Source of the DNA: Streptosporangiales bacterium
GTDB lineage: Bacteria; Actinomycetota; Actinomycetes; Streptosporangiales; WHST01
NCBI GenBank assembly: GCA_009379955.1
Contig: WHST01000066.1
Coordinates: forward strand, 1 to 35,358
Direction of reading: 5' to 3'
DNA length: 35,358 nucleotides
Under the pieces are notes generated by a model. It saw only the letters and a list, made by a program, of their open reading frames with translations, was not told where the DNA came from and did not search any database. The position numbers and the translations under genes are program-made. Shown piece after piece: positions 8,081 through 16,499 of this stretch; position 1 is the first letter of the stretch; the number at the start of each line of letters is the position of its first letter.

Positions 8081-8135
8081 CCGATGATTCATGATCATGC
8101 CTATCCGTGAGGCTCTTGTTCTAAGAGGCTCTTGT
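8081..8135. promoter_or_regulatory. Lrp/ald divergent control region
   Basis: The 117-bp intergenic region (8033-8149) contains an 11-bp direct repeat, GAGGCTCTTGT, at 8109-8119 and 8125-8135 (16-bp period), directly in front of the ald ribosome site. Nearby is the AT-rich near-palindrome ATGATTCATGATCAT (8084-8098). The word CCGATGATT occurs at 8081-8089 and again at 8013-8021 inside the regulator's own start region. Lrp-family proteins bind multiple phased sites, so these are candidate operators. Confidence 0.45.
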
Positions 8136-8149
8136 GCTGAGGAGGACGT

Positions 8150-9265
8150 GTGCGAGTCGGTGTTCCGCGCGAGGTGAAGGACCACGAGTACCGCGTCGCT
8201 CTCACCCCCGCCGGCGTGCGTGAGCTCGTCACCCACGGGCACGAGGTCGTGGTCGAGGCGGGCGCCGGTGCCGGGTCCGCCATTCCCGACGAGGACTACC
8301 TGGCGGCCGGCGCCAAGATCCTCGACTCGGCCGACGCCGTGTGGGCGGCCGGCGAGCTGATCCTCAAGGTCAAGGAGCCGGTCGAGCAGGAGTTCCACCG
8401 GCTGCGCGACGACCAGGTGCTGTTCACCTACCTCCACCTCGCCGCCTCCCGGGAGTGCACCGACGCGCTGCTGGCCGCCGGCACGACCGCGGTGGCGTAC
8501 GAGACGGTGCAGTTGCCGGACCGCTCGCTGCCGCTGCTCGCACCGATGTCGGAGGTGGCCGGAAGGCTCGCCACCCAGGTCGGCGCGTACCACCTGATGC
8601 GGCACGGCGGCGGTCGCGGCGTGCTCATCGGCGGTGTACCAGGGGTGCATCCGGCGAGGGTCGTCATCATCGGCGCGGGAGTGTCGGGGCGCAACGCCGC
8701 CGCCATCGCGGTGGGCATGCACGCCGACGTGCTGCTCCTCGACCGCGACGTGAACCGGCTGCGGGAGGTCGACACCGCGTACCGCGGACACGTCACGACG
8801 GTCACGTCCAACGCCTACGCGCTCGAGGCCGCCGTCCTCGAGGCCGACCTGGTGATCGGCGCGGTGCTCGTGCCGGGCGCCAAGGCACCGACGCTCGTGA
8901 GCAACGACCTCGTGTCGCGGATGAAGCCCGGCTCGGTGCTGGTCGACATCTCGATCGACCAGGGCGGCTGCTTCGAGGACTCCCACCCCACGACGCACGC
9001 CGAGCCGACGTACCCCGTGCACGGGTCGCTGTTCTACTGCGTCGCCAACATGCCGGGCGCCGTGCCGCACACCTCGACCCACGCGCTGACCAACGTCACG
9101 CTGCCCTACTGCCTCGCACTCGCCGACCGCGGCTGGCGCGCGGCGCTGCGCGGCGACCCCGCCCTCGCGCTCGGCCTCAACACGAGCGGGGGCGCACTCA
9201 CCAACGCGTCCGTCGCCATGGCGCACGGCTACGACGCCACCCCCGTCGCGCAGCTCCTCGGCTGA
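8150..9265 (+). CDS. ald: Alanine dehydrogenase
   Basis: The 371-residue product matches NAD-dependent L-alanine dehydrogenase (alanine to pyruvate plus ammonium) in length and motifs. It starts MRVGVPREVKDHEYRVALTP, with the pyruvate-binding lysine region LILKVKEP, catalytic His in TYLHLAAS, the Rossmann motif VVIIGAGVSGRNAA (about 170-184), DRDVNRLRE, and the closing SIDQGGCFEDSHPTTH and NMPGAVPHTSTHAL. The GTG at 8150 has GAGGAGG 6 nt upstream. It is the only plus-strand gene in the first 22 kb, and it is probably controlled by the divergent Lrp-type gene. It would generate pyruvate from alanine and is not obviously part of operon A. Confidence 0.96.
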   Translation: MRVGVPREVKDHEYRVALTPAGVRELVTHGHEVVVEAGAGAGSAIPDEDYLAAGAKILDSADAVWAAGELILKVKEPVEQEFHRLRDDQVLFTYLHLAASRECTDALLAAGTTAVAYETVQLPDRSLPLLAPMSEVAGRLATQVGAYHLMRHGGGRGVLIGGVPGVHPARVVIIGAGVSGRNAAAIAVGMHADVLLLDRDVNRLREVDTAYRGHVTTVTSNAYALEAAVLEADLVIGAVLVPGAKAPTLVSNDLVSRMKPGSVLVDISIDQGGCFEDSHPTTHAEPTYPVHGSLFYCVANMPGAVPHTSTHALTNVTLPYCLALADRGWRAALRGDPALALGLNTSGGALTNASVAMAHGYDATPVAQLLG

Positions 9266-9281
9266 GGCGCCCTCACCACAA

Positions 9282-9325
9282 CCGGGGACCCCAACGGGCG
9301 CCGGCACCACGACCGGGGGCCCCGG
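9282..9325. terminator. Bidirectional terminator between ald and the CocE-type hydrolase
   Basis: CCGGGGACCCC (9282-9292) pairs with GGGGGCCCCGG (9315-9325) with one mismatch, across the convergent ends of ald (stop at 9265) and the hydrolase gene (stop at 9326). The hairpin abuts the hydrolase stop codon. No T-tract is present. Confidence 0.5.
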
Positions 9326-11065
9326 CTATGCCTCTGCCGGGGGGATCACCGGAAGCAGGAGGTAGGGCTCCTTGCCCGCGGCGAAGTGCAGGGTATTCGT
9401 CCCGCCGAACACCTCGGCCGGGCGGTCGTCGGGGTTCGTGTGGGTGAACGGGCCGATGCCCTTCAACGGGTACATCGCACCGGGTACCACGGTGCCGTCG
9501 TTCTCGTAGTCCCTGCCGCGCACGTTCAGCGCGAGGGTGTAGCCGACGGGGACGACCAGGCAGGTCGGCCAGATCTCGACGTCGAGCTCCACCGGCACGC
9601 CGGGCTCCAGCGGCCACGACTCGTCGTGCGGGTGGTACGGCCGGCCCGGCGTGTTGCGCGACTCGTCGAGTTTGCGCTGCGACGCGCGCAGCCAGCCCAG
9701 GCCGACGGGCGTGCGCGGGTCGTTGGAGCCGACGAAGGTGACCTCCTCGCCCTCGGGGTCGAAGACCTGCAGGACGAGGAAGACGTCGGCATCGGCGGTG
9801 TCGGACGACACGAACAGCTTCGCCGCGACGGGACCGGTGATCTCCAGCTGCTCGGTGAGCGGCGGGGTCCGGAACGTCACGCCCTCCCCCGTCGTGTCGT
9901 ACGAGACGTCGTCGCCGGTCGCCGCCTGCTCGCCGAGGCCGTGCTCACCGGGGTCGAGGTAGAACCTCGTCCAGCGCGTCCGAGCGAGCGGCCACTCGCG
10001 CTCCGCGCGGGTGACGAACTTCTCGCCCGGGTGCCGCACCTGCAGCTCGACGGGAGGCTGGTCCTGCCAGCCGGTTTCCTCGTCCCTGAGGAAGTGGCCG
10101 AAGAACCGCTTCTGCAGGGCGACGCCGCGGTCGCTGTAGAACGGCGAGAAGTGCGAGTCGCCGTGCATCTCCAGCCACTTCTGCTCCGACGCCGACGCCA
10201 GGTAGCCCTCGAGGTTTCCGCGTGGGTGCAGGCCCTGCCCACCCCAGTTGCCCGCGGACAGCAGCGGGACGCTGATGCGCTCGTAGTTCGGCGAACGCTG
10301 CCGGTAGTACTCGCCGTCGAGCGGCCGCGCGAGGACGTCGCGTCCTGGCTCGGCGCGGTTGCTCACGAGCACATCCTCGGCGATCGTCTCCGGGCCGGCG
10401 ACCGTGTCGCCCGTCACCGGGTTGCGGAACCCGCGGTCGCCGACGCCGTGCTGGACGCGGACGACCTGCCGGGCGTACCAGGCGCCGAGAAAGTCGCAGA
10501 GGATCCCGCCGTGCCGGCACAGGTCGCGGTAGTGGTCGGCCGCGCCCTCCCACACGCAGATCGCCGACAGGTGCGGCGGTCGCAGGGAGGCGATGTGCCA
10601 CTGGTTCATCGCGTAGTACGAGATGCCCAGCAGCCCGATCCGCCCGTTGCTCCACGGCTGCGCGGCCGCCCACTCGATGCACTCGTAGAAGTCCCTGGTC
10701 TCCCGTGGCGACCAGACGTCGAGGTACCCGGGCGTACGGCCCGCGCCGCGCGAGTCGACCCGCAGGCAGACGTAGCCGTCGGGCACCCACTTCTCCGGGT
10801 CGACGAGCTCCCAGTTCTGGTACGTGTTCGTCGTGCCCTCGGCGACCTCCGGGTAGGCCGCGATCATCCGGTCCCAGTTGCCCTTGAACCCCTCCTGGAA
10901 CGACAGGCCCTTCGCGTACGGCCCCATCGCCATGATGACGGGGTACTCGCCGTCCTCGACCGGACGGAAGACGTCCGCGCGTAGGACGAGGCCGTCGTCG
11001 ATCGGGATCGGCACGTCCCAGTCGACGGCAATCCCGTCGGACACGACGCTGCGGACCTGTTCCAT
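9326..11065 (-). CDS. CocE/NonD family hydrolase
   Basis: The 579-residue product is an X-Pro dipeptidyl-peptidase/cocaine-esterase type alpha/beta hydrolase. The N-terminal domain has PIPIDDGLVLRADVFRP, the oxyanion region GYVCLRVDSRGAGRTPG, the nucleophile elbow GLLGISYYAMNQ (Ser149), and HGDSHFSPFYSD, which likely supplies the histidine. The C-terminal jelly-roll domain has LEITGPVAAKLFVSSDTADADVFL and VGYTLALNVRGRDYEND. Members hydrolyse esters or amides. It is the last of three different hydrolases downstream of an ABC importer, suggesting sequential hydrolysis of an imported substrate. The ATG at 11065 follows GGGAG. No secretion signal is visible, so it is cytoplasmic. Confidence 0.9.
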   Translation of the reverse strand: MEQVRSVVSDGIAVDWDVPIPIDDGLVLRADVFRPVEDGEYPVIMAMGPYAKGLSFQEGFKGNWDRMIAAYPEVAEGTTNTYQNWELVDPEKWVPDGYVCLRVDSRGAGRTPGYLDVWSPRETRDFYECIEWAAAQPWSNGRIGLLGISYYAMNQWHIASLRPPHLSAICVWEGAADHYRDLCRHGGILCDFLGAWYARQVVRVQHGVGDRGFRNPVTGDTVAGPETIAEDVLVSNRAEPGRDVLARPLDGEYYRQRSPNYERISVPLLSAGNWGGQGLHPRGNLEGYLASASEQKWLEMHGDSHFSPFYSDRGVALQKRFFGHFLRDEETGWQDQPPVELQVRHPGEKFVTRAEREWPLARTRWTRFYLDPGEHGLGEQAATGDDVSYDTTGEGVTFRTPPLTEQLEITGPVAAKLFVSSDTADADVFLVLQVFDPEGEEVTFVGSNDPRTPVGLGWLRASQRKLDESRNTPGRPYHPHDESWPLEPGVPVELDVEIWPTCLVVPVGYTLALNVRGRDYENDGTVVPGAMYPLKGIGPFTHTNPDDRPAEVFGGTNTLHFAAGKEPYLLLPVIPPAEA

Positions 11066-11103
11066 GAGCTCTCCCGAGGTGTGCGTGCAGTGGAGGTGGA
11101 CGA

Positions 11104-12297
11104 TCAGGAGCGGGGTCGGAGGACGTCCTCGACCCAGTCCCACATCGCGCTGATGCCGATGCTGACGTTGTCGATCCGGCAGTGGTGGTAGCCGCCCTCC
11201 CCGCGCGTGAAGACGCGGAACGTCTTGTCCGCGGAGCCGACCGCGTCGAAGCAGCGCTGCGCGTCGCTGAGTGGCACCTGCTCGTCACCCTCGCCGTGGA
11301 GCAGCAGGAACGGACAGCCGATGCGCTGCACGACGCCGTCGAGGCGGAACGGCTCGAGGCTGGCCATCGCCTCCGCACGCGTCTCGACGCCGAACGCCCA
11401 CAGCAGGTGCCGCCACGGGACGGAGAGCGACGGTGTCTGCGCCTCGTCGAGCCGGGCGAACCGTGCCGCCCAGGTCGCGTGGTAGTCCCACTGCGCGCCC
11501 CACGCCACGCAGCAGGCGAACCGCGGCTCGAACGCCGCCGCCCGCGGCGCGTAGTAGCCGCCAAGGCTGATCGCCATGACCCCGATGCGGTTCTCGTCGA
11601 CGTCGGGACGCGCCGCCAACCACTCGTACGCCGGCGTCGCGTACCGCTCGGTCTCGTGGTGCAGTGGGTATCCGCGGAAGCGGATCGCCTCACCGTTGCC
11701 CGGTCCGTCGACGATCAGGCACGACACCCCACGGGCCGCGAGCTCGGCGACGCCCTTGAAGTACTGGATCTCCTTGGTGATGTCGAAGCCGTCGAAGTAC
11801 ACCATCGCCGGCGCAGGCGCGGTGTCGCCCGGACGCCGCTCCGCGTGGACGAGGAGGGCCGGCAGCGACCCGTCCTCGTACGGGATCTCGACGGGCTCGA
11901 CGCGAGGCCGGTCGACGAGACCGACCGCGTCGCGGAAGCACGCGACGCCACGCTCGTACGCGGCGTCGCTCTCCTTCGTCTTCGGCTGAACGAACCGCTC
12001 GCCCACGTGGTAGTAGTTCGCGGCGCGGAAGAGGTACGATGCCGCGCTGCGCGCATGGCCGGAGGACCCGCGGTCGCGGCCGGCCGCCTCAACCGTCTCG
12101 GCCTCCGCCGCCCACTCACGGAACCACGCCTCGTCGTCGCCGACGCGGTCCTTCAGGCGCAGGCCGACCCGGTGCACCTCGCCGATCTCCGCCCCGCCCC
12201 AGGGTGCGGTGTTCAGCGCGATGAGCAGGCCGTGCGACCACCGGTAGTCGTCGGGGAAGTAGGTGAACGCCAGCTCGCCGTCGACCTCGTCCGTCAT
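11104..12297 (-). CDS. Alpha/beta hydrolase (FrsA/DHPON-hydrolase-like)
   Basis: The 397-residue product has an N-terminal helical cap (about 1-130, including SAASYLFRAANYYHVGERF) and then an alpha/beta hydrolase core. VYFDGFDITKE is the oxyanion side, GPGNGEAIRFRG follows, and Ser244 is in MAISLGGYYAPR. Asp338 is in LLLHGEGDEQVPLS and His371 in GGYHHCRIDN. This architecture is shared with FrsA-like esterases and with C-C hydrolases such as 2,6-dihydroxypseudooxynicotine hydrolase. The ATG at 12297 has AGGAGGACG upstream. The next gene upstream encodes a distant paralogue with the same cap-plus-core layout. The substrate is unknown. Confidence 0.82.
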   Translation of the reverse strand: MTDEVDGELAFTYFPDDYRWSHGLLIALNTAPWGGAEIGEVHRVGLRLKDRVGDDEAWFREWAAEAETVEAAGRDRGSSGHARSAASYLFRAANYYHVGERFVQPKTKESDAAYERGVACFRDAVGLVDRPRVEPVEIPYEDGSLPALLVHAERRPGDTAPAPAMVYFDGFDITKEIQYFKGVAELAARGVSCLIVDGPGNGEAIRFRGYPLHHETERYATPAYEWLAARPDVDENRIGVMAISLGGYYAPRAAAFEPRFACCVAWGAQWDYHATWAARFARLDEAQTPSLSVPWRHLLWAFGVETRAEAMASLEPFRLDGVVQRIGCPFLLLHGEGDEQVPLSDAQRCFDAVGSADKTFRVFTRGEGGYHHCRIDNVSIGISAMWDWVEDVLRPRS

Positions 12298-12319
12298 GGA
12301 ACGTCCTCCTCCGTGCGTG

Positions 12320-13465
12320 TCAGTTGGGCTCGGCAATCCAGACCTCCGCGTCGAGATCGGGCGCGGTGTCGCCGGTGAGCCGGTCCCTCAGCCAGTCGGC
12401 CGCCGCGGCGAACATCTCGCCACGCTGCCGGCCGAGCGGGTGGAACTCGTTCTCGTAGACCCACAGCTCCTTCGGGCAGTCGAGCATCGTCAGGAGCTCA
12501 CGGGCGTCGGACAGCGGGCACAACTGGTCGAACTCGCCGTGCATCAGCAGCGTCGGGCAACGGATGTCGGCCGCGAACCGGGCCAGGGTCATCCGTTCCG
12601 CCATCTCGTCGAACGCGGCGTCGTCATGGATGCCCGACATCTCCATGAAGTTCTTCCTGAACGCCGGCGGCGCGACGTTGAAGATGATGTGCTTGTCGAG
12701 GAAGCACCCCATGGCGGCGGCGCACGCCTTGACGCGCGGATCGCGCGCGGCGATGGTGGGCGCCCAGTAGGAGCCCATGCTGCACCCGAAGACGCCGATG
12801 CGCTCGTCGTCGATGGCCGGCTCGGTCGCAAGGAAGTCGAGGGCCGCCGATCCGGCTTCCGCGTAGTTGTCGGGTGTCACGTGCAGTCCGTGCAGCCACG
12901 TCTCGCCCTGGCCGGGACCGTCGATCGACAGGCACGCCAGGCCGCGCTTGACGAACCTGTTCTCCTGCAGGTTCGGGTACTCCTCCTTCACCATGTCCAT
13001 GCCGGGCACGAAGACGACGCAGGGTGCGGGCTCCGTGCTGTCGGGAAGGTGCAGCACGCCGTAGACCGTGTGCTCGCCGAACGGGATCTCGACCCGCCGC
13101 ACGGTGTACGGCACCAGGTCCACCGCCTTCGCGTACGCCTCGCGCATCCGCTCGTGCGTCTCCGCGCTCTTGTTCCCCCAGAACGCCTTGCCGTACGCGA
13201 AGGCTGCGCGGTGGTAGAACTCGAGCGCGCTCTCGCGGTGTCCCTTCGCCTCGCAGCCCTCGGCCCGGCCCACCAGGTCCGCCGCGGTGACCGACCACGC
13301 CTTGCCGAGCATCTCGGTCGACCTGACCCTGGCCATCGTCCGCTTGTAGTCCTGCAGCCGCATGCCCTGTTCGAGCCAGCCGATGTACGCGTCGGGGAAG
13401 ACGAGATCGAACCCGAGAGACGTGATCAGGGAGTCGGTCACCCACCGCTGCCCGCTCCGTCGCAT
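12320..13465 (-). CDS. Alpha/beta hydrolase, cap-domain type (paralogue of next gene)
   Basis: The 381-residue product again has an N-terminal helical cap (1-125, with ESALEFYHRAAFAYGKAFWGNKSAE) followed by the hydrolase core. VFVPGMDMVKEE and SIDGPGQGETWLHG are the oxyanion and strand motifs. Ser229 is in GVFGCSMGSYWAP, Asp313 in LLMHGEFDQLCPLS and His342 in ENEFHPLG, so the triad is complete. The ATG at 13465 is one nucleotide after the stop of the binding-protein gene (TGA-C-ATG), so translation of a transporter component and this hydrolase is coupled. That coupling is the best evidence that the enzyme acts on the transported compound. Confidence 0.85.
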   Translation of the reverse strand: MRRSGQRWVTDSLITSLGFDLVFPDAYIGWLEQGMRLQDYKRTMARVRSTEMLGKAWSVTAADLVGRAEGCEAKGHRESALEFYHRAAFAYGKAFWGNKSAETHERMREAYAKAVDLVPYTVRRVEIPFGEHTVYGVLHLPDSTEPAPCVVFVPGMDMVKEEYPNLQENRFVKRGLACLSIDGPGQGETWLHGLHVTPDNYAEAGSAALDFLATEPAIDDERIGVFGCSMGSYWAPTIAARDPRVKACAAAMGCFLDKHIIFNVAPPAFRKNFMEMSGIHDDAAFDEMAERMTLARFAADIRCPTLLMHGEFDQLCPLSDARELLTMLDCPKELWVYENEFHPLGRQRGEMFAAAADWLRDRLTGDTAPDLDAEVWIAEPN

Positions 13466-13466
13466 G

Positions 13467-14492
13467 TCAGCCCTTGCCCTTCGCTGCGGCGTCGACCAGC
13501 GAGTTGTCGTACTTGGACTTGAGCTCTCCCGGAGGAGGAGCGTTCTTCAACCCCTCCTTCTTGATGTTCTCGACCGTCCTCTCGAGGAAGGCGTGGTCGA
13601 TCCGCCCGTCGAGCGGCGACGCCTTCAGCGTCGTCACGAACTGGTCGTACGTCGCAGCGGCCGCCTTCTCCGAGACGTTCATCTCGGCCGCGATGTCGGC
13701 GACGGCCTTGTCCTTGTTCTTCGGGTCGTACAGCCACTTGACGCTGGCGAGATAGCCGCGCATGAAGTCGACGGCCACCTCGCGGTTCTCGTCGTACCAC
13801 TCCTTGTTGGCGATGATCGAGCCCATGAGGACGTCGTGCAGGTTCGGCTGGTCCGACGCGGCGGCGATCGACTTCATCCCCTTGTCGACGAGCTTCTGCG
13901 CGTCCGGCTCGAAGCTCATCACGGCGTCGATCTGGTTCTCCAGCAGCGCGGTCGCGCGCTGCGGCGGCGGTCCCGCGTTGGTGAAGTTGTAGTCGCGCTT
14001 CTCCTCGAGACCGTGGGCCTGCAGCAGCAGCTTCGCGGTGAAGTAGTCGGCGCTCGCACCCATCCCGGTGACGCCGATCGTCTTGCCCTTGATGTCCTTC
14101 AGCGACTTGATCTCCGGCGACACGATCATGCTGTAGGGGTTGTTGGTGATCTCGGCCGCGACCATCTTCAGGCCGGGCTCCTCCTCCTGGGCGCTGAACA
14201 CCTGCTCGGGCGCGGCCATGCCGAAGTTCACCGATCCGGACAGCAGCGCCGGCGTGATCTGGCCCGTGTTCTGGAACGTGACGATGTCGAGGTCGACGCC
14301 GTACGGCTCCATCAGCTTCTCGTCGCGCGCGACGATCAACCACAGGTGCAGGGAGTTGAGCGACGTCACGCCCACGGGCACCTTGTGCCGGCCGCCCTCC
14401 CCCGCGTCGCCACCACCTGGACCGCACCCGGCCGCCAGGACCGTGACCGCCAGCACGGCCGCGAGCCATCGAACCCACCTGTACGTGCGCAT
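13467..14492 (-). CDS. ABC transporter substrate-binding lipoprotein (NitT/TauT type), copy 2
   Basis: This is a 341-residue lipoprotein: a signal peptide with lipobox VLAAGC (Cys23), then an NMT1/SsuA-like binding domain. Motifs include VGVTSLNSLHLWLIVARDEK, FQNTGQITPALLSGSVNFG, LKDIKGKTIGVTGMGASADY and QIDAVMSFEPDAQKLVDKG. It is a close paralogue of the next protein upstream, the two aligning almost without gaps over the mature part, so a tandem duplication followed by divergence is likely. The start at 14492 shares AGGTAGGTGACGACATG with the gene starting at 5513. It probably delivers an organic anion or small ring compound to the importer at the membrane. Confidence 0.92.
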   Translation of the reverse strand: MRTYRWVRWLAAVLAVTVLAAGCGPGGGDAGEGGRHKVPVGVTSLNSLHLWLIVARDEKLMEPYGVDLDIVTFQNTGQITPALLSGSVNFGMAAPEQVFSAQEEEPGLKMVAAEITNNPYSMIVSPEIKSLKDIKGKTIGVTGMGASADYFTAKLLLQAHGLEEKRDYNFTNAGPPPQRATALLENQIDAVMSFEPDAQKLVDKGMKSIAAASDQPNLHDVLMGSIIANKEWYDENREVAVDFMRGYLASVKWLYDPKNKDKAVADIAAEMNVSEKAAAATYDQFVTTLKASPLDGRIDHAFLERTVENIKKEGLKNAPPPGELKSKYDNSLVDAAAKGKG

Positions 14493-14592
14493 GTCGTCAC
14501 CTACCTCTCACGTTCGTGGCGTACGGATCCGCGGGGCGCCGAACGTTGCGACGACCGCTGATGTGCTGGCTGTGGCAGTCCTGGCGGCTGCG

Positions 14593-15621
14593 CTACTTCT
14601 GCTTCGCCGCCTCCTCGACCAGTGAGTTGTCGTACCTGTCCGGCAGGGAGTCGATGGCGGGGGCGGCCTTGACGCCGGCGATCTTGGCGTTCTTCGCCGT
14701 CGTCTCCAGGAAGGCGGGGTCGATCCTGCCGTCCTTCGGGTAGGCCTTCAGTTCGGTGACGAACTTGTCGTAGGTGGCGGTCGCGGCCTTGTCCGACACC
14801 TTCATCTGCTTGGCGATGATGTCGACGGCCCGACTCTTGTTCGCCGGGTCGTAGAGCCACTCGACGCTGGCCAGGTAACCCCGGAAGAAGTCGACGGCCA
14901 GCTCGTGGTTGTCCTCGTCCTCGTACCAGCCCTGCTTCGCCATGTACATCGCGATGATCACGTCGTGCAGGTTGTCGAGCTCCGACGCCTCGGCGATCGA
15001 CTTCATCCCCTTGTCGACGAGCTTCTGCGCGTCCGGTTCGAAACTCATCACGGCATCGACCTGACCCTCGATGAGAGCGGTCGCGCGCTGGGCAGGAGGA
15101 CCGGCGTTGATGAAGGTGTAGTCCTGCTTCTCCTTCAGTCCCGCGTCCTCGAGCATCAGCACCGCGGTGAAGTAGTCGGCGCTCGCGCCGATGCCGGTCA
15201 CGCCGATCGTCTTGCCCTTGAGGTCGTCGATCGTCTTGATGTTCGGCGAGACGATCAGGCTGTACGGGTTCGTGGAGACCTCGGAGCAGATCATCTTCAG
15301 TTCCGGCTCCTCGTCCTGCGCAGCGAACATCTGCTCGGGCGTCGCGGTGCCGATGTCCAGAGAGCCGGAGAGCAGTGCGGGGATGATCTGACCGGTGTTC
15401 TGGAAGGTGTTGATCTCCAGGTCGATGCCGAACGGTTCCATGAGCTTCTCGTCCCGCGCCATCAGGATCGGGAGGTGGAGCGAGTTGAACGTGGTCAGGC
15501 CGACCGACAGCGGCTGCAGGCTCTCGTCGTCGCCGTCACCGCCCGAGCCCCCGCAGGCGGACACGACGAGAGCGAGCACGCAGATCGTTGCCAGGCGCCG
15601 GGCCTGGCGGAAGGTGTCCAT
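14593..15621 (-). CDS. ABC transporter substrate-binding lipoprotein (NitT/TauT type), copy 1
   Basis: The 342-residue product has lipobox LVVSAC (Cys23) and an NMT1-like domain: VGLTTFNSLHLPILMARDEK, FQNTGQIIPALLSGSLDIG, IDDLKGKTIGVTGIGASADY and QVDAVMSFEPDAQKLVDKG. It lies 11 nt after the ATPase gene and 100 nt before its paralogue. The 100-nt gap (14493-14592) holds a 7-bp inverted repeat, ACGTTCG/CGAACGT (14510-14516, 14540-14546), possibly a processing or attenuation element. Two binding proteins for one permease would let a single pore serve two related ligands or affinities (inference). Confidence 0.92.
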   Translation of the reverse strand: MDTFRQARRLATICVLALVVSACGGSGGDGDDESLQPLSVGLTTFNSLHLPILMARDEKLMEPFGIDLEINTFQNTGQIIPALLSGSLDIGTATPEQMFAAQDEEPELKMICSEVSTNPYSLIVSPNIKTIDDLKGKTIGVTGIGASADYFTAVLMLEDAGLKEKQDYTFINAGPPAQRATALIEGQVDAVMSFEPDAQKLVDKGMKSIAEASELDNLHDVIIAMYMAKQGWYEDEDNHELAVDFFRGYLASVEWLYDPANKSRAVDIIAKQMKVSDKAATATYDKFVTELKAYPKDGRIDPAFLETTAKNAKIAGVKAAPAIDSLPDRYDNSLVEEAAKQK

Positions 15622-15632
15622 GGTGGTCCTCT

Positions 15633-16499
15633 CTAGGAGACTGGCGGCTCGTTGCTCGTCCTCGTGGTCATCTTCATCCCCATCGCGAACCGGACCTCCT
15701 CCTCGATCATGGTCCAGATGCGGTCGATGATCGCGACGAACTCGGGCGTCCGCTTCAGCGACAGGTCACGCGGCCGGTCGAACGGGACGTCGACGATCTC
15801 CTTGATCCGGCCCGGGCGTGCCGTCAGCACGATGATGCGGTCGGCGAGGAACGTCGCCTCGTCGATCTGGTGCGTGACGAAGAGCACGGTGCCGCCCGCC
15901 GTCTCGCTCCAGATGCGCAGCAGCTCGGTCTGCATGATCTCGCGGGTCTGCGCGTCGAGTGCGGCGAACGGCTCGTCCATCAGCAGCAGCTCGGGCTGGA
16001 TGCAGAACGCACGTGCGAGGTTGACCCGCTGCCGCATGCCACCGGACAGCTCGTGCGGGTACGAGTCCTCGAAGCCCGCGAGCCCGACGAGCTCGATGCA
16101 GCGCATCGCCTGCTCGTTGGCGAGCTTCTTCGGCTTGCCCTGGAACTCCAGGCCCATCAGCACGTTCTTGCGCACTGTGCGCCATGGGAAGAGGCTGTCC
16201 TGCTGGAACACGACCCCGCGGTCGGGTCCGGGCGCCGTCTCCTCCCTGCCGTTGACGAGGAGCTGGCCGCGACTCGCGCGCTCGAGGCCGTCGGCCGTAC
16301 GCAGCAGGGTGGTCTTGCCACAGCCGCTCGCGCCGAGGATCGCGACGAACTCGCCGGGAGCCACGCTGAAGTTGATGTCGCGCAGCACCTCGAGCACGCT
16401 GCCGCGCTGGCTGAAGTACTTCGAGAGCCCCCTGGCCTCGAGTCGCGGAGGGACCGTCGCGCTCGTCGAGGGCGTCACGGCATCTTGAAGTCGCGCCAT
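15633..16499 (-). CDS. ABC transporter ATP-binding protein (NitT/TauT/SsuB type)
   Basis: The 288-residue ATPase has the complete motif set: Walker A GASGCGKTT, Q-loop VFQQDSLFPWRTVRKNV, signature LSGGMRQRVNLARA, Walker B LLLMDEPFAALD, and the H-loop in FVTHQIDEA. The family is the nitrate/sulfonate/taurine subgroup. The ATG at 16499 is chosen because AAAGGTGG lies about 8 nt upstream, giving a 25-nt overlap with the permease gene. A GTG at 16478 that overlaps the permease stop as GTGA is a serious alternative and would remove seven residues. It energises import from the cytoplasmic face. Confidence 0.93.
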   Translation of the reverse strand: MARLQDAVTPSTSATVPPRLEARGLSKYFSQRGSVLEVLRDINFSVAPGEFVAILGASGCGKTTLLRTADGLERASRGQLLVNGREETAPGPDRGVVFQQDSLFPWRTVRKNVLMGLEFQGKPKKLANEQAMRCIELVGLAGFEDSYPHELSGGMRQRVNLARAFCIQPELLLMDEPFAALDAQTREIMQTELLRIWSETAGGTVLFVTHQIDEATFLADRIIVLTARPGRIKEIVDVPFDRPRDLSLKRTPEFVAIIDRIWTMIEEEVRFAMGMKMTTRTSNEPPVS

